Notes under the pieces: model-generated
Seen by the model: only the letters and a program-made list of their open reading frames with translations
Told to the model about the DNA's origin: nothing
The model's database searches: none
In this document: positions 1 to 12,508 of the stretch, in pieces
How the letters are laid out: every line of letters starts with the position of its first letter
Numbering within the stretch: position 1 is the first letter of the stretch
Assembly (NCBI GenBank): GCA_001600055.1
Contig: BCIV01000021.1
Location: 366,649-430,648, forward strand
Direction: 5' to 3'
Source of the DNA: Filobasidium wieringae
Taxonomy: Eukaryota > Basidiomycota > Tremellomycetes > Filobasidiales > Filobasidiaceae
Length of the DNA stretch: 64,000 nt
Translations under genes and position numbers: made by a program

Positions 1-455
1 TCCCCGAAAATAACGGGAAGATAGATGCGTCGGACGGCTCACGGAGAAGGTGGGTGGTTCTGGTCGTCGGAACTTGGCTACGCGCGGACGATCCGTACCT
101 GTGAAATCCTTGGGTTGAGGGATTATTTCGAACCCGGGCATTTTTATATTGTTTGATGGCGATAGATGATTCGTTAGAGTCGGGAGGTGGTATCATACTT
201 CTGGTTATGCGGTAGACCGGACAGGTTTCTTTCTGGTTATATGAGTCGCATCGGGGAACGATCCAACTGGTATCGGGGAAACTCCGATCGGGTTAGCCCG
301 ACGAGATAGCACCAGTTGGCTAGCCGGCTATAAACGATTCAAGGCGTTTGTCATATTGCCATGTCTTGTTCTAACACCAGATATTTGAAACTAAAGGACC
401 AGCATTTTGCCCACATAGCTGAATCGATTTGATCGATTGCAAACTTTTAGAAATC
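1..455. other. Intergenic/promoter region of the aldolase-family gene
   Basis: No coding region was recognised here. A TATA-like element (TATAAA, 329-334) lies about 120 bp before the start codon of the class II aldolase gene and is a reasonable core promoter element. The rest shows no repeat or RNA signal that I can support. Confidence 0.5.
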
Positions 456-1599
456 ATGAAGTCCGCCGCTTCATCCTCAACCGTCACGGAGCGTCAACCC
501 ACCGAGAATCTCAACACCTTGAAGCTCCGGGGAGCTGCGACCAACGCAACAAACCAGAGTGAAGCCTCTTACGAAACAAAGCTAGCAGAAGTCAGTCGAA
601 TCCATGCCATATCGCGTCCACCGTATGCTAACTGTCCTCCGATCATACCATAGCGCAAGTTCAAGAAAGAACGACTCGCAGGAGCGTTCAGGATCTTTTC
701 GAAATTGGGATACGATGAAGGTGTCGCGGGACATATCACCCTTCGTGATCCCATCCGACCCGAGTACGACTTTCGTCCGACCTGTTATCGATCTCGGTCG
801 TCATGCTGATCGAACGTACGCTTTCCGCGGCTAGCTGTTTTTGGGTGAATCCGTATGGCGTGGCATTTGATTTACTCTGTGTTAGTGATCTTCTGCTGCT
901 CGATCATCAGGGTAATATCATCGAAGGAGGTCGACCGGGAGATGGACAGATCTGTGAGTCGGAAGACGACAATCATGGATAACGAGATTCTCGGCTCGAC
1001 GGCCGCGATGAAACTGATGATTCGCTTTGAACAGATAACGCCGCTGGATTTGCCATCCATTCCGCTATACATGAGGCTCGTCCCGACATCGATACCGCAG
1101 CTCACAGTCATAGTATCCACGGGAAAGCGTTCAGTGTGCTCGGCCGTAACGTCGATATCGCAAGTCATGGTCAGTCGTCGTCATCGTGATTTGCAGATGA
1201 TCGATATCGCCTGACTTGAGACTGCTAAAATCAGATGCTGCCGCTTTCGCTCATACTGTCAAATTGTACAACGACTTTGGTGGTGTCGTTCTCGACGACC
1301 AGGAAGGCCGAAACATCTGCAAAGCGTTGGGCCCACATGGGAAAGCCATCATCCTCCAGAATCATGGGATCTTATCGGCAGCGACTACGGTAGAAGCCGC
1401 CGTGGCTTACTTTATTCGTCTCGAAAAACTCTGCGAAGCTCAGTTACTCGCGGACGCCACCGGTGAAAGCGTGATGGTGAACGAACAGGACACGGCCGAT
1501 GTCTTCGCTGAAGTTGGAGGAGAAGATCGAGCTTTCTTGCAGGCACAAGAGCTATATGAATGGATTGATCACGAGACAGGGGGAGACTACAAGTTGTAG
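456..1599 (+). CDS. Class II aldolase/adducin domain protein
   Basis: Spliced, the gene gives a class II aldolase/adducin fold protein. Recognisable pieces in order are GHITLRDP, then (after an intron with donor near 759) CFWVNPYGVAFDLL, then NIIEGGRPGDGQ, AAGFAIHSAIHEARPD, AAHSHSIHGKAFSVLGR, and finally YNDFGGVVLDDQEGRNI and ILQNHGILSA. The HSHSIHG and NHG histidines are the expected metal ligands of class II aldolases. At least four introns are needed; the last, 1170-1234, joins DIASH to DAAAFAHTVKLY and restores the family pattern. I chose the ATG at 456 because the in-frame upstream codon is TTG. Fungal members are cytosolic and mostly uncharacterised, so the substrate (a sugar phosphate, or a scaffolding role as in adducin) is not known. 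The gene looks intact. Confidence 0.85.
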
Positions 1600-1808
1600 G
1601 CACAGGCAGCCAGACCGATTTGTAAACCCCATCTAGGCCGGGCGCACTGAATGATCGGGCTTTGTTGCAGAGTCACGTGATTTCGCCATGTAGCTTCCGG
1701 TTCTCAGCTTTCCCAGCCTTGTAGCAGTTCTATACAACTTATCTTCAGCAGAAAGTCCCCATCTTTGGAAATGAGAGCTGCAGTACGTAGGGCTATATTC
1801 AGAGCCGC
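1600..1808 (+). promoter_or_regulatory. Short promoter of the Zn2Cys6 gene with TCACGTGA palindrome
   Basis: The 8-bp palindrome TCACGTGA lies at 1673-1680, about 130 bp before the transcription factor start codon. CACGTG cores are bound by bHLH regulators such as Cbf1 in fungi. The same 8-mer occurs three more times in the window. That it is a working site is an inference. Confidence 0.35.
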
Positions 1809-4524
1809 ATGGTGTCCCGTGCTATTGCGTGTGAAAGATGTCGTAGCAGGAAGACAAGGGCAAGTCTGATTCCTGTGTCCAGCTGTTCTTCGACCGAGTA
1901 ATTCCTCACCTTCGGATCACATACATGACCATCTGCTATCACAGTGCGGTAATGAGAGACCGAGTTGTGAAGCCTGCGTCAAAGCTCAAGTGACTTGTAT
2001 ATTCCCCCCTGAGATCTTGGGGATATCAACGTAAGTCCTAAAGATCACTGGACGACTGCCGCCAATCTAGATCACTCACGTTGTTTCTTGTACGACCTAT
2101 AGGTATAATAATCAGCTTGAAGAAAGGTTGAGACTGTTAGAGAGCCGGATCTCTCATGCATCAGCATTAGACGTTGGTCCATCCCCATCTTTACCGCAAG
2201 CAACGACCGGCGATTCATCACAATCGCACACAACGAGACATCATCGTTCGACATCGACAGCATCAAACCGGTTTCATCCGTATCCTTCCCGAAATAGAGA
2301 TAATACTGTATCACTGGACAGACAAGATGAGCATTCGGGTTTGGAACGTTCTAAGAACAACCAGGCAAGCGAGACGACAGAGAACGGTTCGACATGGCAA
2401 ACAGAAGCTGTTGATCTGATATCAGCGGATGCGATGCCCAACGTTGGACCGAACGGAACATTTGAGACTCCAGCTTCCAATGATCGTGTATGCCCGCAGA
2501 ATTTATCGACCAATGAGCCTAATGCTGAACGACAAGATCCTCCTTCCACCTTTCAACTCCTCAACCGGCTTCCTGTCAATTATGGTTTGGACCTTCCTAC
2601 CCTTGAGCCCAGTTTAGAAAATCTTTGTCCGCCATCTACAAGGCGAAACGAGGTAACAGAGCAACGACGTGGACTTCCTCCCCGACATCATGCAAATGAG
2701 CTTGTCCATCACTTTCTGGAGTATACCAATTCCACCTGGGCGCTGGTTCATGAACCGACTCTACTGCAGCAGGTAGAGTCGCTGTATGGCCAGTCCCCTG
2801 GTGATATCACAGATTCTGACGTTTTTATCGTTGCGAGTAAGCATGATCGGTACAGAAGCCAAGGGGATGGTCGAGTTGACGGTTTATGCAGTCATTCTTA
2901 CGATAGCTTGTTCCACACTTGTCAAGTTTGACAAGCGACGTTGGACGTTGACAGTCACCAAGAATGGTCAGTACGCTTAGTATCCTGATCAATCATAGAA
3001 TCCTACTGAACAGAACCGTACTTCTAGACTGTTGGGAAAAGGCAAAGCCGTTCATTCCCATGATTCCGCGATTCCGAGGTTTAGAAAAGCTACAAGCACA
3101 ACATCTGCTCTTACAATACTACATGTTGAATCCGGAAGATGGTAGTAAGCTGGTCTGATGGATGTCTTTGGTAAGAGTCGCTTCACTCACAATGCGGTCT
3201 CGATCATAGACATTTGGGATCTCTCAGGAAGCGTTATGCGTACGGCAATTGACCTGGGCATACACCAGGGTGCTACGTCCTCGAGATCTCGCGAGAAGAG
3301 GAATTGTGTTGAACGGGATATGCAAAATCGGTTGTTCTGGGCGTAAGTCCAAACGGTAATTTTGCATCGGTGCACTCAGCTCAACTATTCATTCTCAATG
3401 GTACAGAGCATACTGCGTCGATCGTAATCTCGCTAGCGCATTAGGCAGACCACCTGGGATACCCGACGACTGGGTAGAAGCCGAGGTCAGCAGTTACAGG
3501 CTGTTTCGAAATCCTTCATTCTGACCTCGACGAAATCAGTTGCCCTATCTGGTTCATGATAAGCTTATCACCCCGACAGGGGTAACTCCTGGACCAGTCA
3601 GTCCACATAAGGTTTCGGTACATCAGCATATCAATCTTCGGCGAATGCAATCGGAGATCCAACATCGGCTATACTCCAGTACCTCTGCGCGACTTCCTCC
3701 ACCCGACGAAGGCTGGTTCGACTATATGCAGGGAAGGTTGATCGACTGGCGCTCGAAGAGCGAGGATTCTTCGGTACCGGTTTTCTCCAGTCCGGACTGG
3801 CTGGATCTTAATTATCAACTGACGACGAGTCAGCTGAATCGACCTTGTCCCGGAAATGAACGGCCCAGTCGCACGTCATTGCAGTTGGCTCTGAAAAGTA
3901 GCGGAGATACGATGCGCCTCTTCAAGAAGATGTACCGGCAAGGTAATATCAATTACTGTACGTGTGTGACTAGATATCGAAATTTCCTCGAACGCTGAAC
4001 AATGGCTGCATTCAGCTTGGCTCGCTGTCTCTCACCTTTTCATCAGCGGCGTCACTTTTCTCAGTAGCCTGTGCTTGGCGGAAGAGACCAATGTGGTCAT
4101 GCCGAACTTGATCGATGCGATGCTCGATATCCAATCCTGTTCCAACGTACTGGAAGCGTTGTCCGCCCTGCAACCGGGGAAATCCGCTACAAGAGACGCT
4201 TTCGAGCAGATATCGGTGGCGGTCATTCGAAAATTATCAATCCGACAATCGGTCGAGTCGATTTCCTCAGAGCCGGCGGATCTGGATCTGAATCGACATT
4301 ATTTCGTCTCAACCAACACCCAGCCGAGCGCTGAAGGACCTGATCAACTGCAAACAACCCATTCACAGCTCGGCCCCCAAACTCAGGACTACTTGACCAC
4401 CCCGAACTTGGAGAGTGATGGAGTTTGGGACGCTTTACGTTCTTTCCTGTTCGACCCATCGGCTACATTTGGAGAAGAGTCTTGGGACGATCTGATGGAC
4501 CGATCGGAGTTTCCCGGTCTTTAG
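1809..4524 (+). CDS. Zn2Cys6 fungal-specific transcription factor
   Basis: This is a nuclear DNA-binding regulator. The N-terminus gives a perfect binuclear zinc cluster, CX2CX6CX6CX2CX6C, but only if an intron at 1860-1944 beginning GC rather than GT is removed: CERCRSRKTR joins CGNERPSCEACVKAQVTC. A second intron (from about 2031) is followed by a short coiled coil (NNQLEERLRLLES). The middle domain matches the fungal-specific transcription factor domain (PF04082): NELVHHFLEYTNSTWALVHEP, then (spliced at about 3146/3210) NIWDLSGSVMRTAIDLGIHQG, RLFWAAYCVDRNLASALGRPPGIPDDW. The C-terminus (SLLFDP-type acidic tail ending EFPGL) may be activating. About eight introns are needed and all joins keep frame, so the gene appears intact. 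Its target pathway cannot be read from sequence; it lies head-to-tail after the aldolase gene, but a shared function is speculation. Confidence 0.9.
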
Positions 4525-5487
4525 CGCGATGATCATGTCGTCTGAGTCGGACCGGTGATTCTCGGAACATACACGGAGTTTAGACTTGCGAATGATGCGA
4601 GCCGCTTACAGCGTGCCCGAGCCGACCTGTATAAAGAGTCGTATTAGCTGGACCCACTGGATCACTGGAAGTTACTGGTCGAAAGAAAAGGTATGTTTAG
4701 TGAGTCGCGAGCTCTTGTGCTGTCGTCGCTCCCCAGGCTGAGTTGGTCCCGTCGATGACTACAGTATGTCGGGACTCTGTGCTCTGCATTGCAGGAGGAA
4801 TACCATATATACGTGCTTGGCAACGGCAGCATCGCGTGAGTTGATCTGCACACTGTCTTGGAGAGATTGAGTTCTAGTTTTGCGTATATGCACCTGATCA
4901 TTCATTATTTGTCTGCATCATTTTAGTAGCAGCAACCCTTTCCCGGACTCTTGGTCAATCATGTCCTTGGATTTTTCGCAGAGTCGCTGGACACTGGTTG
5001 GATGAGTTCGCAGGACTGGTCATTTGCGTGAATATCAGAGGTACGGGAAACCGTCCCTTGGGTTGTTTTATTACCTGGAGGACATTTGATTATGACCTGA
5101 TGTCCATTCTTGATGCAAACATCTACCACTCGACTGAGATTGATGCAGTGGGCTTTAGCTTTAGGAAGTCCTTCACACTGTTTCCTTGTAGACGGCTGTC
5201 CACGTTGTGCCGAAAGACGTTTCTTTTTCGTATATGGTCATAACCACGGGGGTCTGGGGTGGTCTGTGTCCCAACTAAGCGAATAGGGCAAGAGGCAGTT
5301 CATTATTGAGAGGATGAAACGGCCGAGGACGATATGAAACGTACGGATCAGAATTGCTGACTAATCATAAACAACGTCCGGATCGTCTCATCATCATCGG
5401 ACCTGCTCATCTCACTCTGACCTCACTTGCAATCCATCGTCCATCTATTCTTCTCATTTCCTCACGTTATCATCTACATAGGTCCAG
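4525..5487. other. Intergenic region, no gene recognised
   Basis: About 960 bp between two same-strand genes. Short frames exist (for example an 81-codon one at 4998-5243) but it starts at TTG, has no recognisable motif and no support. The part just before 5488 is pyrimidine-rich, as expected for a fungal promoter/5' leader. Confidence 0.5.
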
Positions 5488-8400
5488 ATGTCTACCCGTA
5501 TGATCCACCCTTTATCTCATCCGACGGAACCTCCTTGGGGAAGAGGAGGAGGTGTTAGTCATAGTCCGACCCCTGATCGAAGGTTTAGAGGAGTGGGGGT
5601 TGGGGGGAGGTAGGTTATTTTCCTCTTGCATAGAGAGTAGAGAGGAGAAGCTGATTCCGTCTATTTGTACTGTGTGCGTTGGGATGGACAGTGATTCGAG
5701 ACCAACGGAAGAGGTCCTCAAGCATCACTCTTCACCGGGGGAACCGACTATCGGTCGATTACTCACTGAGTTATCTGGACGAGAGATCGAGATTTATACA
5801 AGGAGATGGGAGGAGATGGATGATGATGAGGTCGAGCGGGTTTGGGATCAGGTCCGAATACAGTCGCAGTCGGAATTAACGTCCCGGTCCTCTGAAAATG
5901 AAAGACAAATTCGACAAGATCTTCCTCCATCGTCCCCACCCCCACTTCAAACATGTGAACCATCAACCAACCAAGAACCGCCCCAAGATCAAACGCCCGT
6001 CACTCCCAAACCCCCACAAACGTTTTTAAGAAGAACATCCACTCTCAAAAACATCAAGGCAATCAGAGGACAAATCTCATCCTCTTCTCCCACCCAACCT
6101 TTTTCCTCTGACGATATCGATCCCATCGGGTTACCAAGAGAAGAGCGGAGGGGAGGGGAAGAGGATTTGTTCCCCCCCAGTCCAACCGGATGGAACCCTC
6201 TCAATTTCAGTCAGATGAAGGGGGATGAGGAGACCTCCCACGGAGATCTCAGGGGGACGGGGACGGGAGGCTTAGAGTATGAACCGTTTAGGATCGTTTG
6301 CAAGGTCGCTAGGCTTTTGGAGAGACGATGTTTGATCTTGGATAGGGAGAATGAGGCGTTGAGGAGAAGATTGGGCAGGAGGGAAGAGAGGGAGAGGGAG
6401 GTGGATTTGGATTGTGATCAGGTATGTGAGATTGATTCGGCGAGGAAGAACGATCGAGGAGGATGAATTGGATGGGTTCTCTTTCGTTTCCCGTTCACAG
6501 GCTTCCATTAGTGATTCTTTGAACGAAGCAATCTCGACAGACTTGACGGAATCCTTTCCACCTAATTCAAACCGACCTCGTTCTCTCTTCTCCACGCAAA
6601 CCAATCCGAACCCGAACGTGAACGTGAATACGACCTTACCTCCAACACCTTCTTCCTCATCGAGCAACAAAGATCAAGACGTCGGAATGAAAACACCTCG
6701 GATCGTCGTCCGGAGTATTAAAGATGAACACCCGGTCCCTCCTCCGAAATCTAGTTGGGGTTCTAGTCTTTGGGTGTGGGGGGATCGGAAGTCTACCACC
6801 ACGAAGCTTTCTCCAGCTAAGAAAGGTCGGTCAGCGAAACGACAGAACGAGGAAGGGGAGGAAGAAGAGGAAGGGGACACGGTGGGGAAGAGGAACACGT
6901 CTTCCTTCAAAGCCATCTTCTTAGCGACCAGGTTGTTGACGCCCGACTATAGCTCCGTCTTGGTCACTCGGAAATCCATCTGGCCCGTTTCCGAGGAGAT
7001 CGGGATCATGGCTCATCGGCTCGTGAGAAACGCGAGGGACGAGGGCATCTCTCTGAAGCAAGAAGAAACTTCTAGGAGTAGAAGAGGGAGTGGGACGGGT
7101 GGAGATGTAGGGAGGGATAGAGCTGGGTCGGCGTCAGCGTCAGGGGTGGGAACGGGGGCGTCCATAGCTACGGGGAAGAGGGGGAAGAGACAATCGGTCA
7201 TTGGACTGTCTAGTTCGATTGGGAGCGCTCTTGCTTCTCCGATACAGGCGTTCATGAACGGCGCAAGCGGCTCTACGGTAGGAACGGGGGAATCGGATGC
7301 GGCGAAGAAACAGTTGTTGAGGAGTATCTCTGGCCGGAACGTTACCGCTGGATTGGCGACGGGTAATAACACGGGGACGACGAAAAGTCCGGACAAGTCT
7401 TCGAGCTCGACACCGCTCGTCAGTCCCGGAGAGGAGTATGGGGATTCTCCACCTTTGGTAGAGATGAATGCGTTCATCGCTAGCAAGGATAGACCACCGA
7501 CCATGTTCCCCAGGCGAAATACGATGAACCTGCTACAAACGGATAAATCCCCTACCCTCAAGCTGGCTTCCCGGTTCGGAGACGATGGGTCCGATTTGGC
7601 CCCTTATACTGACAAATATGGGTTCGTCTATGATTTGAGATACGTTAGGATGTTACTCGATCTGAAGGCCGCCGCAGAGGAGGACGTCAGTACGGGTTCA
7701 GCGTTGGAAGACGATTGGATGCCTAGTATCAAGCGGGACCATTCGGATTCCCTGGTTCCCACTCGTTCCCGTGTCAGTATCGATTCGTTCGCTTCACCCT
7801 TGATCCCGCCCGAGAATAGTAGTGAATCGGGAGCAGAGTCGAAAAGCATGGTGGGGATCACGGCCGCCATAGAACCCCCCCATACTCGACATCGAGCTTC
7901 GACTATTGCAGCCTTCAACCCATCACCGGCAAAGGCCAGTTCGTCTCAACAAGAAATCACGATTTCGTCACGCGGGGCGTTTGATTTACGGCCGACAATC
8001 ACGTCAGGTAGAGATCCACAAGGCTCGGTGCGACTGCAAAAGGCAAAACTGGATTCTTTGGCTTCTCATCATCGAAAACCCGTTTCTGCCCTTTTGAGCC
8101 AGCTGGGTGAGGTCCAGGATGTCAGGGAACAGGAGACGGCTAGGAAATGGGAGGAGTTTCTCAAGTATCGTCGATCAAAGACGTACAGAAAGGGTAGCAT
8201 TTCTGCTCGACCAAAGTCTCGGTCCGTCCTGGATGACGGATCCTGGCAGGACGATCTGGTCGGGATCGCCAATATTGGAGGAGGAAAGACTGGTCAGGAT
8301 TTGATGAAACGATTCAAGACTTTGATAGTCACGTGCGGGATCCCTATCAACCTTCGGGCTGACATCTGGTCGGAATGTTGCGGTGCAAAGGATGCTTTCA

Positions 8401-9306
8401 TTCCTGGCGAATACCACGAGATTCTGTCTGTTCACAAGGAGGATGAACATCCGGTGCTAAGTGAGATCGAGAAGGATGTCAAGTGGGTATGACATTTCCT
8501 ACTCGTCGATTTTCACGACTGATACCAATCATCTTGCTAGACGAACCTTCCCGACGAACGTCTTTTTTGGAGGTGACGGAGTCGGTTGCGAGAAATTACG
8601 GCGGCTATTGACGGCATATGCATGGCACGACCCGTCGATCGGTTACTGCCAAGGGATGAATCTTGTCGCAGCCACTTTGCTACTGATCTATGAGGATGAA
8701 GAAAGAGCATACTGGACGTTTGTTTCGTTGGTCCGAAACTTGTTACCTCAAGATTGGTTTACCGCGACGCTGCAGGGAAGTATGACTGAGCAGGCCATAC
8801 TCGCCGAGCTCGTTGCGGAGAAATTACCGAAAATTGACAAGCATTTCACCGAATTGGGTCTCGAACTGTCCGCTGTGACGTTTGGCTGGATGCTCAGCTT
8901 GTTTACGACGTGTTTGCCCATTGAAGTAGGTGCTCGTGCCGTATTTCAAGGTACATATACTGAACCCGCCGTCGCACAGACTGTCCTGAGAGTATGGGAC
9001 TGTTTCATGGTGGATGGTCAAGATGTGATAATTTTGACGGCACTGGCCATCTTGAAACTAGGGGAAGAAGGCTTGCTAGAGTGCGACAGCGTCAGCGACC
9101 TGTTTGACTATCTCAATGCTATCACGGAACGCTTATGGAGTCCTGATAAAGTTGTCCAGGTGAGAGAAGCCGCGTGAGCGATCACTGCTACCCCGATGCT
9201 GATGTATGTGTCATAGCTACAAAACACCCTCAAATCGACAATGATACCACCTCATGATCTGGCCGCAAGGCGTCAACGACATTCAGATATGCATCAATCC
9301 GTTTAA
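5488..9306 (+). CDS. TBC-domain Rab GTPase-activating protein
   Basis: Five exons (5488-5609, 5692-6421, 6501-8482, 8541-9159, 9217-9306) give about 1180 residues. The first 850 residues are disordered, rich in Ser, Pro and charged blocks. The C-terminal third is a TBC domain, which stimulates GTP hydrolysis by Rab proteins in membrane traffic. Visible motifs are RADIWSECCGA, the arginine-finger motif IxxDxxR as IEKDVKR, and the glutamine-finger motif GYCQGMN, followed by EDEERAYWTFVSLVRNLLP. The arginine finger depends on splicing: the donor after AA at 8482 and acceptor before 8541 give VKRTFPTN. I chose the ATG at 5488 because the 5610-5691 intron joins the first exon in frame to DSRPTEEVL; a start at 5683 is the alternative. 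The Rab target is unknown. Both catalytic fingers are intact. The gene is convergent with the next one, with 122 bp between the stop codons. Confidence 0.88.
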
Positions 9307-9428
9307 TCACGACCATGACGACTCTAACGATAATCGACGAAAGATGCAATAATGTGAACAAAATCAAAAGTCTAGTTGTAACTGGTTACTATACGTTGTA
9401 CAAGCAGGACGACATGTCATATCGTTCG

Positions 9429-12207
9429 TCAATGTAGCTGATTACGAGGACCTAGATCCTGCCTTGTCGGCGTTTGATATGTCGGAATGGCTGAAGGTGG
9501 CCGACCTGGTCCTGGTGTAGAAATCCCTTGTGTCCATTGATTCTGCATGGATGGATGACCGGGACGAGGACCAGGAGTGCCGTAAGAAGGAGGTCTTGTG
9601 AGACCCGGTTGGGGTTTGGATGGAGTGGGGACCGGGGGCAGTGGATTATCACGTCGTTTAGGCGGTCTTGGTTCGGTTCGAGTCGTACTGGTGTAATTCT
9701 CCGCCATCGCTTTCGGTCTGGCCGGATCCAGACTACCTCGATATACAGCGTTGGGTACGGTGACTAGAGTTTGAGCGAGTCGGCTTGCAGTCCCACGATC
9801 CGTCGATATCAACGATCTAGGCATGGTCTGTCCAGCCAACTCGTTCAGGTTTGCCAACACTTTCGTCGCTATAGTCGGGGAAGAGCATTAACGACTGATC
9901 TGCCCCTGGGTGATTCATTGTGGACTTACCGATCACGTGTTCCTGAGGATCCTTGATCTCCCGCTCGCCCCTTCGTAATCGTTCCTCCTGCATCTCAGCC
10001 AACTCCATCATCCACCTTGCATTATCCGCCAACCGAGTCTGTACCGATCTATGCTCCTCTTGTTGATCCACGATCGCGCTCAGGAGACTGGGATCGATGG
10101 CTGATTCCTCGATCTCATCCCCTACCAGTAATTTCGCCGTCTTCACGGCTTGATCGTGCGGGTCCGACTGGATTATCGTGGAACCGGATGCGATGGAATC
10201 CGATCCGATCTCCCGTTCGTAATCGGAATTCCAACCTGCCCCGATCCAAGCCCTGTTCAAGGCGGACACACGGGCCGCTTCGAAACTGGTATCAAACGTC
10301 CATCCTCGGGTGGCCATTGTGGAATCATACGTCGGTGCAAAAGAAGGAGTAAAGGAGGAATAATGCCTCAAATAATTCACTACCAAGCCCTGGTCAACAT
10401 CTCCACGCCTCCAGCCTGATGAGCAAGATCAGAAAAAAAGACTCACCCGCTCGGCCCGTAGAGATATCCCCCTTTCGTTTCTCCCTATACCTCCGAGCCT
10501 TCTTACTAGCCGAAGCGAACAACGTTTCCCCCAACTTCGGAGCTCTCGACCTGGCCAGATCCTCATCGGACCTATCTGGCGGTGCGAGAGTGACTATATC
10601 TCCTTGACCTGTACCCCGCGCAAAGTCAGTTCTTTTTCCCCTCACGGACGGATCGAGCGGGATGAAACCGGGAGTTGAAAGGGGAGGGGGGACTGACCGA
10701 AATATCCCTCCGCTTGTAACCTGCTCAAACTCCCTATATCCACCTCCTCCCCCTCTCCTTCTCCCTCTCCCTCTCCCTCTTCCTTCCCCTCCCCCTTATC
10801 CAGCTCCATCCCCTCCCCCTCCTTCCCCAGCTCGGCCCCAACATCCACCCACCTCCCCACCCCACTCCCCACTTTACTAGTAAACCAATCCAAATGCACC
10901 CTCTCGGTCGGCGCACTCTGGGCCCCCCTCTCCCCCCTCTGAACGGGCCGGGGGAGGGGCCAGGGCACGGTCGTCCTCTGATGCAGCGCCCAATGCGTCA
11001 TCGCCCTGGGCGGATCCAGAACGAGGCTAGGCTCCCTGGCCGACCCGCGCGGGGAGGGGGGGAGTAGGAGAGTCAGGATGACTTGTTTGAGAACGAGGAG
11101 GTGGTCGTGCGTGGGAAGATCTTTATCTTGTTTGTACTTTGAGCCGGTCAACCTGGTTGAGAGGGTGGGGGGTTGTGAGAACGGGATTGGAGGGTGGGGT
11201 TTGAGTGGGAGAGAGGGGGAGGGGGAGGGGAGGAGATGGGTGAATGGGTTGGGGAGGTTGGGAGTTAGGGTCTTGGACAGGGATTGGAGGTTGAGCTTCA
11301 CAATTGGTTTTCGGAGGATCAGTTAGGGAGTGTCGAGTTCGGTGTGGATGGAGACGTACCATCAACCTCCCCACGCTCAATTCCTCCTCACCCATCATCA
11401 CCTTCCTAAGCGTCGTAGTAATGATGGTCGAACCCTCCCCATTCTCAGCAGAATCATCCTTCCCATCACTCCCCTTGAGCTCCTCTGGTTGTTCAGGGGG
11501 AGGACGAGGGAAACTCGTATCGACCAGTTTGAGGTGTTTTTGACGTGAATGGTCAGAGGGGTGGGGGGTTTCCATCCTATCACCCGAGAAAAGGTTGGGT
11601 GTCAGTAGTCTGGTCGTTCATCTTTCGATCTTATTGAGGGGAGCGATCCGGTCGAGGGGAAGGGAGGATGAGGCTCACGCGATAAGAACACCTAAGATCT
11701 CTCTCCTTCTTTTCTTCGGGAGTACCGTACCGTGTGTAACCTCCTTGACGAGATCTTCTTCCCCTTCTTCCTCCAGATCCTCTTCAGAACTGAAGAACGT
11801 TTCTCTCTCATCCCCATGCTCGAGACCGGATGGGTTTTTATGCACGTCTTCCTTCGATCGAAATCCCTTTGATCCTTTTGGTATGGAAGGTTTCTTTTCC
11901 GATTTCCCATCCATCCTGAGAGCATCCGATCGGGCGGTGGCGGTGGGAGAGAGAGAGAGGGAAGGGTCGGCGTGAGTTCGGGTTCGTTTTAAGGGGGACG
12001 GATTTGAGGTTGAGGAAGGGGAAGGGACGGGTTCTTGTTCTGTGCGTGAAACGTAGAGTCAGCCAAAGGGGTTTCTAAGGCAGAGAGGAGAGGAGGGAGG
12101 GGGGAGGTACTTCTTTTTCCTAAAGCAGGGGATGATAAGTCCGGTTCAGATGGAAGAGGCGGGTTGGAGGTTGCCGTGGCCGCACTGGACCTTGTCCCAC
12201 GGACCAT
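9429..12207 (-). CDS. BRD7/BRD9-like chromatin-remodeler subunit (DUF3512 type), no visible bromodomain
   Basis: The spliced protein resembles the C-terminal DUF3512 region of animal BRD7/BRD9, subunits of SWI/SNF complexes. The similarity is HYSSFTPSFAPTYDSTMA, then MELAEMQEERLRRG, then VLANLNELAGQTMPRSLIST, in the same order and spacing class as in BRD9. Introns are supported by frame: YF joins GQGDIVTL across about 10643-10700, ISTGRAG joins LVVNYLRHYSS across 10386-10444, and HVI joins ATKVLANL across about 9867-9928. The N-terminus (MVRGTRSSAATATS, start 12207) is basic, followed by acidic and lysine-rich stretches (SSEEDLEEEGEEDL, LPKKRRR). A Glu/Gly-rich run is coded by a CTCCCT tract near 10750-10790. 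I do not see the YN or acetyl-lysine asparagine pattern of a bromodomain. Assignment rests on recalled family motifs. The tail is Pro-rich. Confidence 0.6.
10738..10812. repeat. CT-rich low-complexity tract coding Glu/Gly repeats
   Basis: Repeated CTCCCT units on the + strand encode an alternating Glu-Gly run on the - strand inside the BRD7/9-like gene. It is a simple-sequence tract and likely length-variable. Confidence 0.7.
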
Positions 12208-12508
12208 CTTGTTGATTTCTAGAGCAGGGGATTGTTGTTTGTTCCCCTTCCAAGAGTGCTACGACCTTCCCTTTTTTTGTAGACGATACCGAACGCTCCC
12301 TCCTTTCTGAATCCGATCCAACTGACGGGTTGATCCGTCTAGATGCCACCTCCAGTGAGAGACAGGGTCGAGTGGAATGGTCGAACGGGTAGATGTTCAA
12401 GGGAACGTTTCCCTTGCGCTTTGAACGCGTATTCCAGTCCCACGGATCCCAGCGAGACCGCAATTGGACTCGAAAACAGGGGAGAATCGGGAGAATCGGA
12501 TGGTCAGC
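12208..12508. other. Promoter region between two same-strand genes
   Basis: About 300 bp between the stop of the membrane protein gene and the ATG of the BRD7/9-like gene (both -). A reading frame continues through part of it (12146-12463) but overlaps the ATG at 12207 in another frame and has no motif. I treat it as promoter/5' leader. Confidence 0.45.

Noticed and set aside
12146..12463. Upstream extension of the BRD7/9-like gene
   Set aside because: The frame overlaps the well-placed ATG at 12207 in another frame and has no clear join.
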